Assembly (NCBI RefSeq): GCF_035222375.1
Contig: NW_026946363.1
Span: forward strand, 6,262,001 to 6,326,000
Length of the DNA stretch: 64,000 bases
Reading direction: 5' to 3'
Source: Podospora pseudocomata
Taxonomy: Eukaryota; Ascomycota; Sordariomycetes; Sordariales; Podosporaceae
Shown: positions 34,101-42,096 of the stretch, in pieces
How positions within the stretch are numbered: position 1 is the stretch's first letter
How the letters are laid out: each line of letters starts with the position of its first letter
Made by a program: the position numbers and the translations under genes
The notes under the pieces: model-generated
Told to the model about the DNA's origin: nothing
The model's input: the letters and a program-made list of their open reading frames with translations, nothing else
Database searches by the model: none

Positions 34101-36401
34101 GCCATATGTTGCTGGTGACTCGCCTTTGGGATCAAAGTCGGGAAGGTAAGGAAGGGTGTCGCTTCCCAAACGGTACTCTTTGCCTGCGTACTCTCGTGGC
34201 CGCCGAGGGACATCTTCGTCTTGACTGTAGAAAGCATCTCGGTAGATGACGTCTGGTAGTCCGTAGGTCTGCATGGTGGACAACACCTCTTGGGCTGTTG
34301 GCGGTTGGCTGTGGAGAACAAACATGGTTGTTGGACCATCCCAATGGTACTTTGGCTTTCCAGACAGTCTCACTGCCTTTGGGGTGACCGGAGAGTCTTC
34401 TGAGCTTGTGATGGCTGGACTCTTATCCTGCTCTGACTGAGGTCCCCTGGTGGACATGGAAAAGTCAAAGGTTACATGCTTCTTCGGTGTCTCATTGTCG
34501 CTCTGCTGTGAGCCATGTTGCTGACTGAGTCTCAGCTGAGTATGTGGGTTCTGAGGATCCTTTACCACAGGAAAGCTCAGAGCCGGGTGCTTGCCTTGCT
34601 TCTGCGGGTTTCCCTTTATAGCAGGCTTTGGCTGTGAGGATTGAGCCTGTCCTGTCACAGGTGGCTTGTTGCTGGCTTCTGTGACCGAGAATGGCTTAGC
34701 ACCAAGACCAGTTTTCTCGAGGACGCCCGCATCGCTTTCCGATTGTCTGAGCCTTGGCCTCTTTGGTGGACGGCTGTCTGGCTGTGTCGATGAAGGGCGT
34801 TTTTTATCTTCTCTCGGTGCTCCAGGAGGCAACCCATCCTCCATCAATACTAACCCCAGCCTTTGAGCCTCACTGAAGATGCCCCTGGGTATCGGGATGT
34901 TGGGCCGCCTGCCAATACGCTTGCCGCTGACAGCGGTACCACCACCGATTTCGTCGACTGTGCGTTGCAGGTTTGCGATCGCTTCGGTTTCTTTCAAGTC
35001 TGATGCTATTTGGGCCTTGGAACCAGCGCAAACAGTTGAATCAGCTGGCTCCGTCGCCTGGTCTCCTTTCTTGGCCTTGTTCTCTTCCGAGTCCTCCGGA
35101 AAGAGCTGCCGTGCCTCTTCGCCCATTTCGAGTTCCAGAATCTTTTCCTCGTCGATTTCAATGTTCCTCACAACGTCCGGATTCTCCTGTATCAATCTGT
35201 CTTCGAGACCCAAGGCACGAAGCAGGTTCTCCGGAAACATATCCTCGACGGACTGTAGAGTTGTCGGAATGGTGTCCTCCAAAGGGAGCGGCTGGACATA
35301 GTTGGAGAATGTGAGCTCTCTGTAGTCCTCATCGTCGACCTCAGCTTCAATGAGTTGCTGAAGCTGCTTGCGATACTCTGCCTCCTGGATCCAACCAGGT
35401 GGTGAAGTATGGCGTGGGTTGGCCGACATAGAGACCAAGACCTCAGGGGGAAACGGACTGCTGCCGTCACTCGAATCTCCTGATAGCTTTTTCCTCCGCT
35501 TGGTCTCATCCTTCCACAGCCCAGCCATGCTGTGAACAAGCTTGATGTCGGCCGGTAAGGGGTGTTCCCGCTCGATGAAATCATGGTGAAGCGGCCGTTC
35601 TTTCACTTCCCGGCGATTGAGAATATCTTGCACGCATATGTCCACTTCGATTTCGCAATGGCTTGAACGAGGCAGCTCAAAGTCGTCTGTGATGAACTGT
35701 GGTGGGATCGTGTTGCTGTCCCATATTCGCGGAGCATCTTCCGGGCCGGCAGGGCCCGGAATGGGAGACCGAAACCGTACGTTGCCGACCTCGATGTAGT
35801 CGCAGCCGTACAGATTGTAGTCGGTCATAAACTGGAGGAGGAACTGAAGGTGAGCTTCATAAGGCTGGAACTTGCGGTTCATGATCGACCCCTGCTGAAG
35901 CAGGTCGGCCAGCCTGGTCATGACCAGGGGGTTGAGCATGTAGAGCTTGAGGTAGAATCGGTACCCCACATGGAAGCCGTAAAATGGAACTCCTTTGACA
36001 AGCGTGATTCGAGCAACGAAACGCGGCCGGTCCCGATCTCGATCTTTTCTATAGCTGACAGCCAGAGCTTGATCAATGGACGCATGGAGCTTGAGGATGA
36101 ATTCAGACACTACAGCTGTGTCAGATGGGCCATCGTGAGCATTTAATGAATGGCAGGCAGCCTTACCCAGTTTCTTCTCTAATGGCCCACGGTACTCAAC
36201 GTACAGATAAGGGAACGCGCCGTGAATGTGAGCGCAGACCTTCTGCCCTGTCTCAGTCGACCCGAAAACGCGAACGACGGGAAGCTTGGGTTCCTTCGCC
36301 GCCTGAGAGGCGCGATAGTCCTTTCGTAATTGGGGATCATATCGCGTGGGCGTGGCTTGGTAATGATCGATACAGTTGAGGCGGACGCGGAACGACTCCA
36401 T
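31146..36401 (-). CDS. REV3: DNA polymerase zeta catalytic subunit Rev3 (UPR-1 of Neurospora)
   Basis: B-family polymerase for error-prone translesion synthesis, nuclear. Exons 36401-36167 and 36115-31146 give 1734 residues. The N-terminal domain opens MESFRVRLNCIDHYQ. A disordered middle (about 290-720) is followed by an exonuclease-like domain (about 850-1050, HDPDILTGYEV). Polymerase motif A is DFQSLYPSVMIAYNYC (about 1172), motif B KLLANVTYGYTSASFSG (about 1287) and motif C YGDTDSLFVH (about 1337). The C-terminus carries two cysteine clusters, CLACGVKM...CERC and CQSC...CDSKDCPVFY; the second binds a 4Fe-4S cluster in this family and contacts accessory subunits. The proposed 51-nt intron (36166-36116, donor GTAAGG, branch CTCAC) is in frame and has no stop, so an unspliced reading is also possible. 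It shares a 622-bp divergent promoter with SLU7. Confidence 0.96.
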   Translation of the reverse strand: MESFRVRLNCIDHYQATPTRYDPQLRKDYRASQAAKEPKLPVVRVFGSTETGQKVCAHIHGAFPYLYVEYRGPLEKKLGKAACHSLNAHDGPSDTAVVSEFILKLHASIDQALAVSYRKDRDRDRPRFVARITLVKGVPFYGFHVGYRFYLKLYMLNPLVMTRLADLLQQGSIMNRKFQPYEAHLQFLLQFMTDYNLYGCDYIEVGNVRFRSPIPGPAGPEDAPRIWDSNTIPPQFITDDFELPRSSHCEIEVDICVQDILNRREVKERPLHHDFIEREHPLPADIKLVHSMAGLWKDETKRRKKLSGDSSDGSSPFPPEVLVSMSANPRHTSPPGWIQEAEYRKQLQQLIEAEVDDEDYRELTFSNYVQPLPLEDTIPTTLQSVEDMFPENLLRALGLEDRLIQENPDVVRNIEIDEEKILELEMGEEARQLFPEDSEENKAKKGDQATEPADSTVCAGSKAQIASDLKETEAIANLQRTVDEIGGGTAVSGKRIGRRPNIPIPRGIFSEAQRLGLVLMEDGLPPGAPREDKKRPSSTQPDSRPPKRPRLRQSESDAGVLEKTGLGAKPFSVTEASNKPPVTGQAQSSQPKPAIKGNPQKQGKHPALSFPVVKDPQNPHTQLRLSQQHGSQQSDNETPKKHVTFDFSMSTRGPQSEQDKSPAITSSEDSPVTPKAVRLSGKPKYHWDGPTTMFVLHSQPPTAQEVLSTMQTYGLPDVIYRDAFYSQDEDVPRRPREYAGKEYRLGSDTLPYLPDFDPKGESPATYGIKPEQGPDLAGLELSYKEQRMACTLRTWEIATPPPAFQEVSQWWDGKQKKRSTSSKKPGDKHSPLTGTQSANPNLMSQIIGATPKNKHGFRYSQKAKSTSVQHEAQYMSTMSLEIHVNTRGKLVPNPEEDEIQCLFWCMRSDEQVLFGGSQAENGTLSGIIVLSEDGLLAEQIRKQMPSKVDVVAEESELELMNKIVEIVRMHDPDILTGYEVHGGSWGYVVERAGRQYGYDLCNEFSRMKSSSPSFGKSGREADRWGFNTTSTIHVTGRHVINVWRAMRGELNLLQYTMENVVWHLLHRRMPHFSWKDLTEWYKSGRPRDLAKVLRYHLKRTRMNIEILEANELIPRTSEQARLLGVDFFSVFSRGSQFKVESIMFRIAKPENFLLVSPSRKQVGAQNALECLPLVMEPLSSFYTSPVLVLDFQSLYPSVMIAYNYCYSTCLGRIVNWRGTNKMGFTEYKRREGLLKLLEPHINIAPNGLMYTKPTIRKSLLAKMLTEILETRVMVKSGMKQDKDDKTLQQLLNNRQLALKLLANVTYGYTSASFSGRMPCSEIADSIVQTGRETLERAIAYIHSVDRWKAEVVYGDTDSLFVHLPGRTREQAFALGREMAEEITDVNPRPVKLKFEKVYQPCVLLAKKRYVGYKYEHPGQEAPEFDAKGIETVRRDGTPAEQMIEEKALRILFETADLSKVKAYFQTQCSKIMKGSVSVQDFCFAREVKLGSYSAKGPGPAGALIAGKKMSEDARAEPQYGERVPYVVVTGAPGARLIDRCVAPEELLERGVTEGLELDAEYYIGKNLIPPLERIFNLVGANVRAWYEEVPKVQMVKKGQQQRAVSDGENVGAKAKKTLEHFLASRTCLACGVKMAPAPPAPAFAEEVDEEEKMPLCERCKEDELGTMVVLQGRLNSQRKGYNDLVKICQSCVGLGSWDGGDQEVKCDSKDCPVFYSRVRQRAKVQGEGVVLEGVIRGLGDKVAKGSTGLDW

Positions 36402-37023
36402 CTTCTCGCCGCTCGCTTCCACTTGTGAGGCCGCTGAGGTGGGCAGTGAATGCTCTGGGAAGCGCACAAGTCAAAATACCCAGGTAAGAATGGATCAAGA
36501 AGCATTTTTTGGCAAGAGCTCACGCGATGGGGCCATGGGGGAAACTCGGGATGTCGATTCTTCCAGAGCTCGGATGCGCCCACGGGCAGCATTTCGTTCA
36601 TGTTTCTTTTACCCGCCGAAGAGGCACAACACGCGTTTCAACGCAGGTGTCGCGCCGCTGAGTGGAACGTCAGGTTCGCCAAAACACGTGGGGACTCCAG
36701 TGGCGGACAAAGGCTAAGTGAAAGGGTTAGGGTTGCTCGCGAGCTTCACTTCTTGCCCCCGGACCACGCAAGTTGGAATATTTCATGGGCAAGAAAGCTC
36801 AACGGCCGGCCATATGTCGAAGTTTTGAGTGAGTTGACGAACAAGTGATCTACTGAACAGTTTCGAAGATCCCCATCCATTTATACAGCCCGAGCTCCCC
36901 TGCCCAGGCTCGAGTCTTGGCATCGAAGCTTGGCCTCGTCGCATTTGATATTCGCAGTCTTCACGGCGGTCCTCAGCTCTCCCAAAATTTCCATCCCTCA
37001 ACATCATACACCCTCACGTCAAA
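36402..37023. promoter_or_regulatory. Divergent REV3/SLU7 promoter region
   Basis: A 622-bp gap between start codons. It includes CACGTG at 36685-36690 and a telomere-like GGGTTAGGGTT at 36724-36734. Site function is inferred only from motif identity. Confidence 0.55.
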
Positions 37024-38295
37024 ATGCCACCACCAAACCGCCCAGAACAACAGCCCCCCACAACCGGCGCCAACGCCGCGCCCACGGGCTCTTCAGACGG
37101 CCACCACGCCGCCGGCGTCGCCCGAAAAGAAGACAACATCTACATCCCCTCCTACATCTCCAAGCAACCCTTCTACGTCTCCGGCCTCGACGACCAAGAT
37201 GACTCCCTCCAGCATCAGCGCCGCGCAACAGCCAAAGACCACGAAGAAGCCGCCCAGCGCGCTCTCCTCGACTCCAAAGGCCGCAAAGCTGCACCGGCGC
37301 GAACCAAGTGGGTCAAAGGCTCCTGTGAAAACTGCGGTGCCATGGGCCACAAGAAAAAAGACTGTCTCGAAAAACCACGAAAGGTTGGCGCGAAGTTTAC
37401 GGGGAAGGATATCCAAGCTGATGATCGAAATCTCAAAGATGTGAAGCTCGGGTACGAAGCAAAGCGCGATGTCTGGGCTGGGTACGACCCCAAGCAGTAC
37501 AAGGAGGTGCTGGACGAGTACAACATGATTGAGGAGGCGCGGAGGAAGCTGGTGGCTGAGACCTCGAATGGCGAGGATAGGAAGTCGTCAGAGGAGGAAA
37601 ACGGAGGGGAGGATGCATACGAAAAGGGATTCAAGTATGCGGAAGAGTCTGACTTGGGCAAGGACCGGACGACGAAGAAGTCCATGCGCATAAGGGAGGA
37701 CACGGCGAAGTACCTCCTCAATTTGGACTCTGACTCCGCGAAATACAACCCAAAAAAGCGCGCCTTGGTGGATGCCGGTGCGATAGCAGACAAGTCGGCC
37801 CAGGTCTTTGCGGAGGAGGCCTTCCTCCGCGCATCTGGCGAGGCGGCAGAGTTTGAGAAAGCTCAGAGGTATGCGTGGGAAGCGCAGGAATTGAAGGGCG
37901 ATACTAGCTTGCACTTGCAGGCCAACCCAACTGCTGGTGCTTTTGCCCGAAAGAAGGAGACCGAGGAAAGGGAAGCTAAGAGGAGGAAGAAGGCGGAATT
38001 GCTCGCCAGCCAGTACGGCGAGCAACCAGCTGTTCCAGAGGCTCTCAAGGCGACCATCACAGAGTCAGAGACCTTTGTGGAGTATGACGAGGCCGGTCTC
38101 GTCAAGGGAGTGCCAAGAAAGGTTGGCAGAAGCAAGTACCCCGAGGATGTCTTCATCAACAATCACACCTCTGTCTGGGGCAGTTGGTGGTCAGACTTTC
38201 GATGGGGTTATGCTTGCTGCCACTCGTTTGTCAAGAACAGCTACTGCACAGGTGATACAGGAAGACAGATCGCCAACGAGGAATGGGATAAGTAA
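37024..38295 (+). CDS. SLU7: Pre-mRNA-splicing factor Slu7
   Basis: Intron-free gene of 423 residues. Slu7 acts in the second catalytic step of splicing, helping choose and dock the 3' splice site with Prp18. The N-terminus carries the family segment YIPSYISKQPFYV and the CCHC zinc knuckle CENCGAMGHKKKDCLEKPRK (about residues 101-120). Then come the conserved QADDRNLKDVKLGYEAKRDVWAGY-type region (about 140-165), a charged middle with KSMRIREDTAKYLLNLD, and the C-terminal block EDVFINNHTSVWGSWW. The start has AAA upstream (CAAAATGCC). It lies head-to-head with REV3 and tail-to-tail with RPS9. Confidence 0.97.
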   Translation: MPPPNRPEQQPPTTGANAAPTGSSDGHHAAGVARKEDNIYIPSYISKQPFYVSGLDDQDDSLQHQRRATAKDHEEAAQRALLDSKGRKAAPARTKWVKGSCENCGAMGHKKKDCLEKPRKVGAKFTGKDIQADDRNLKDVKLGYEAKRDVWAGYDPKQYKEVLDEYNMIEEARRKLVAETSNGEDRKSSEEENGGEDAYEKGFKYAEESDLGKDRTTKKSMRIREDTAKYLLNLDSDSAKYNPKKRALVDAGAIADKSAQVFAEEAFLRASGEAAEFEKAQRYAWEAQELKGDTSLHLQANPTAGAFARKKETEEREAKRRKKAELLASQYGEQPAVPEALKATITESETFVEYDEAGLVKGVPRKVGRSKYPEDVFINNHTSVWGSWWSDFRWGYACCHSFVKNSYCTGDTGRQIANEEWDK

Positions 38296-38661
38296 ATGTA
38301 ATATCTGTAGTGCAGAAATGTTAATGATACCCCTGTTTTGGATGGAGCTGGCTGTCTATCAAGGTTCATCTTCACATGCATACCAATCTCAAACTACAGA
38401 GCGCAGCTCATAGCATCAACAATATCACATCACAGCTAGACAAATCAGGTGGATTAAGCGCAGGTTCTTTCAGAAGAGCTGAGGCTCGATTGGTGACTCG
38501 CTGCCGAGTTGATGTACGGTAAATCTCGATGCATTGCACGCCGACTAACGCCTGTAAAGCAGCATGATGCAGAGGCCCCAAGTTCCTGCCCAGACCAGTT
38601 TTCGTAGCCCGTCCCGCAAAGTCCCAATCAAAATCCCTCTGGTATAAAAGATGCCTCAAAT
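38296..38661. other. Convergent 3' gap between SLU7 and RPS9
   Basis: A 366-bp stretch of presumed 3' UTRs with no gene-like feature. Confidence 0.6.
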
Positions 38662-39479
38662 TTACTCCTCGTCCTCCTCGGCGTCGCCATCGCCACCCTC
38701 GGCGGCCTTGGCCTTCTTTCTCCGGACACGGCCGGGGCGGCCACCACCGAAGGGGGAGGTGAGAGCGAAGTCAATGTGCTTCTGGGAGTCGAGACGGACG
38801 ACGAAAGAAGGAACGTTGACGATCTGCTTGCCGACACGGATGTGGCGCTGGCGGATAAGGACACGAGCGTGGTGGATGGACTTGGCGAGGCCGAGCTTGT
38901 AGACGAGAGTCTGGAGGCGGCGCTCCAAGAAATCCTCAGCCTTGAGGGCCAGGACGTAATCGAGCTTCATACGGGACTCATCGAGCACACCGACGCGGAC
39001 GAGGCGGCGAATGAGGGCATTGCCTTCGAAGAGACGCTTGGGGTCCTTCTCGTCGAGGGTGAGAAGCTCACTGTAGGGAAACTGTTAGCACTTTTTGGCA
39101 AGTTGGAGTGATCAGAGCTGTGGGAAAAGCTTACCGGGCAGCACGACGAATCTTGGAGAGGGTGAGCAGAACGCGCCACACCTCACGCTTGTTGCGGAGA
39201 CCGTACTCGCCAACGAGCTTCAACTCGGAGTCCCTGAGAGTCCGAAGGTTAGTCCAAGATCACAATCGACATAAGCAGAGTCAAGCTCTAGCTCAGTGGC
39301 CGGTGATTGAGTTGCAGGCATGATCGGAGCTGGCGACGGCGAGGTTTCGCAAAATCTCGAGCTGCCAAACAGAGGCCGCAATCGATGAGGGAGAATCGAT
39401 TCGATCAAACATACAAACGAGCGGCCTCGAAGGGACGGCGGGGGACCTTAGCGGTCTTGGAGTACGAGCGAGGGGCCAT
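38662..39479 (-). CDS. RPS9: 40S ribosomal protein S9 (uS4 family)
   Basis: Exons in transcription order 39479-39415, 39233-39135 and 39070-38662 give 190 residues, the normal length for eukaryotic S9. The N-terminus is [20 protein letters not shown]; after the first intron the protein continues [20 protein letters not shown], and after the second [20 protein letters not shown]. The S4 RNA-binding domain (about 105-170) contains [20 protein letters not shown] and [15 protein letters not shown]. The C-terminus is acidic ([10 protein letters not shown]). uS4 sits near the mRNA entry and contributes to decoding accuracy; yeast SUP46 and, as I recall, a Podospora su gene affect this protein. Introns early in the gene are typical of fungal ribosomal-protein genes. 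It diverges from RPL21. Confidence 0.97.
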
Positions 39480-39791
39480 CTTTGTCGTTGAGGCTGTCAA
39501 AGGTCGATCGGTCGAGGGAAATTTCCAAACTCCAGACCCTTCCCTTGGAGTTGATAGAAAATTGAATGCCAGCCCGGAGGGGTGGGTTTGTGGTTGGTCC
39601 GTGCGTGTGGGTCCACCAGCGTGCCCTAACAATAGCTGGTTGGTTGGGAGCAGCCCGCAGCCTGCTTAGTCACCCGTGTGCAAATCCCGACCTCAGATTT
39701 GCGTTCACACAAAATTCCCAAATTCGCCAGCCAGCGACAACACCATCTCGACAGATCTCGACCCACGACGACAACCCCATAATCAATCAAA
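39480..39791. promoter_or_regulatory. Bidirectional promoter of RPS9 and RPL21
   Basis: Only 312 bp separate the two start codons, so both ribosomal-protein promoters are packed here. A GCCCTAAC box near 39625 resembles telobox-type sites used at fungal ribosomal-protein promoters; this is inference. Confidence 0.65.
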
Positions 39792-40498
39792 ATGGGTCAC
39801 CCTGCTGGTCTCCGTGCTGGTACGAGATACGCCTTCTCCCGGAACTTCCGGGAGAAGGGTATGATCAGACTGTCGACATACCTTAAGCAGTACAAGTATG
39901 TTGGAGGATCGATTTTGCGACCCTTGGGACTTTGGTGCTAACGGATTGCAGGGTTGGCGATATCGTCGACATCAAGGTCAACGGTGCCGTCCAGAAGGGG
40001 TAAGCGAACATCCCGAATTTCCTATTCACGATTTCCGACTGCATAGGGGAGCACGAGGCGGGGAAACTACATCGCCAATTTTCAAAGTTTCGGGGGGAAG
40101 ATGGCAGCGTGATGGACACATCAGACAAGGCTGTGTGCAGAATTAGGGACTGACTTTGCGCAAACAGTATGGCCCACAAGGTCTACCACGGCAAGACTGG
40201 CGTCATCTACAACGTCACCAAGTCCGCCGTCGGCATCATCATCTACAAGAAGGTCAAGCACCGCTACATCGAGAAGCGCCTCAACGTCCGTATCGAGCAC
40301 ATCCAGCCCTCCCGCTCCCGCGAGGGTTTCCTTCGCCGCGTGAAGGAGAACGCCGAGCTCAAGAAGAAGGCCAAGGCCGAGGGCAAGCCCGTTCAGCTCA
40401 AGAGACAACCCGCCCTTCCCCGCGAGGCGCGGACCATCTCCATCAAGGAGAACAAGCCCGAGACTGTCGCCCCTGTCGCCTACGAGACCACGATCTAA
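39792..40498 (+). CDS. RPL21: 60S ribosomal protein L21 (eL21)
   Basis: Exons 39792-39895, 39952-39999 and 40168-40498 give 160 residues. The protein starts MGHPAGLRAGTRYAFSRNFR and continues GMIRLSTYLKQYKVGD, then VDIKVNGAVQKGMAHKVYHG and KTGVIYNVTKSAVG, all standard eL21. The basic C-terminus ends PETVAPVAYETTI. The two introns (56 and 168 nt) lie in the first third. The exon joins were fixed by the family sequence (YKVGD and KGMAHK). It sits opposite RPS9 on a 312-bp shared promoter, allowing joint control of the two ribosomal subunits. Confidence 0.97.
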
Positions 40499-42096
40499 GG
40501 TGTTGCTGGAAGGCGGATGAGGTGGTGTTCTTTATGGGTTGCTTATTTCTCACTGCATGGGGTTCATTGCGTACGGCACGGAAAGATGCCCGGCATGGAT
40601 TTGGTCTGGGATGCGGGAGTGCTGATAGGAAACAAAATACCAATGGCATGACCAACAAAGAGCGACTCGAAGCGCATTGTTCATCCGGCGTGGCTTGCTT
40701 GTGAAGACCAGATCTGGACCGGCGAGTCCAACCTCCGCGATGCTGGTCACTCGCTGAAATGCAGACGCCCGAGGCTCGCTCTAGCCCAAGGGATTACGGC
40801 ACACACGTGGCAAGAAATAGAGCAAATCCAACAAGAACATCCACTCATCAATGTGACAAGCTCCCTCCAGTTATGATAGCTTTTTCTGTCTTGTGCTCCA
40901 TTGCAGTTTATCCCTGCGAACTGTGAAATGGGCTGCTTCCTGTAAAAGCATGAGATAGGCAAGGAACACATAATTTGTCCCTCATGTCGTATTCTGAGTA
41001 TTATACACACCTGACATATCTAAGTAGTCAGACAGAAGAATTGGCCAACGTGGCTCACTGACATACATCAATCAAGTACACGACAAGGTTCCTTGTATTC
41101 CTCTGGGCCAAGCAATCCTGTGTCACCATGAAAAAGGTGAAACCTATTCGGAGCTAACAAAATGTCTCCGAAGGCTGCCCCATGTATTTCGAGGGCCTTT
41201 TTGAGCCCCTGCCCATTTTCTCTATATGAGTTATAGCTCTCTGAGGACATATCAGTCCGTCAGCTGAAACAAGAGAATAAGGGTGGGCAACACCAGCAAG
41301 AACCGTCTGCTTCTCGAATAGCTCATGATATGTGGTCACATAGTCACTCGCCGTCAAGACAATGGGCCGGAATTCCGGAGACGTTGGCCTTGTCAGAGGG
41401 CCTTCTTGTGATGTGAGAGAGGGGTGGGTTTGAAGACTCCGAGATGAACTGTGTAACATGGACTTGAGGATGGCGACGCTCAGTCCAATGCCAACACAGA
41501 AACGCCTCTTTTTGAGAGGTATTTCTGGGCACTCTTTCCCTTAGCGGAATATATTTTGGGAGAAGGATTAAAGACAGTGAATTATATGGGAAGTTTGAAA
41601 AAGTTGTTAAGCTTCCAGAGCCCAAGGAACATGGACCACGAAGGTAAGTGGGGTCTTGGAGTGGACTGGCACGCTAGTTCGGCTGGCCAATGGTGTCCGG
41701 GCGTGGGGCAACAAGGCTGGGAGTGGCTGACCACCTGACGCAATGAGTCGCTGAGCTTGCCCACCACAGCTGCCCGTTCCCACTGTGTCGGTTTGCCAGG
41801 CTGGCCGTCATCAATGGACGTTCGTGGTTGGTCCGTCCGAAGCATTTGACAGGACAACCTGGAACACTTCGCCCTCAAACAGCCGCGCCTCCGAAAGGCA
41901 AAGCAAAAGCCAGACAAGCTCCAAACCAGTCACAAGGTTCTCGCGAGGATCGATGCGCTCACCAGACACTCTCGGTTCAAGCAGGTAGCAGGGCTGTCTG
42001 CTCTCGCAAACGCTTCTGCACTTCAAGATCATCACCCCTCTCCTCCCGGTCCCGCCGGAAGTCTCTCGATAACATAGTTGCCAACACTCGGTTACT
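40499..42096. other. Gap between RPL21 and NVJ2 with one weak coding-like island
   Basis: About 1.6 kb. Most of it looks non-coding; a minus-strand segment at 41068-41459 has protein-like composition (see separate entry). The NVJ2 promoter lies at the right end. Confidence 0.5.
41068..41459 (-). pseudogene. Possible small gene or gene remnant, unrecognised
   Basis: On the minus strand one frame reads protein-like from 41459 to about 41250 (FRPIVLTASDYVTTYHELFE). A second frame continues protein-like to a stop at 41068 (HGAAFGDILLAPNRFHLFHG). The switch, near 41245, could be an intron I cannot place or a frameshift in a decayed gene. I do not recognise the family. It might equally be chance. 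Confidence 0.25.
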
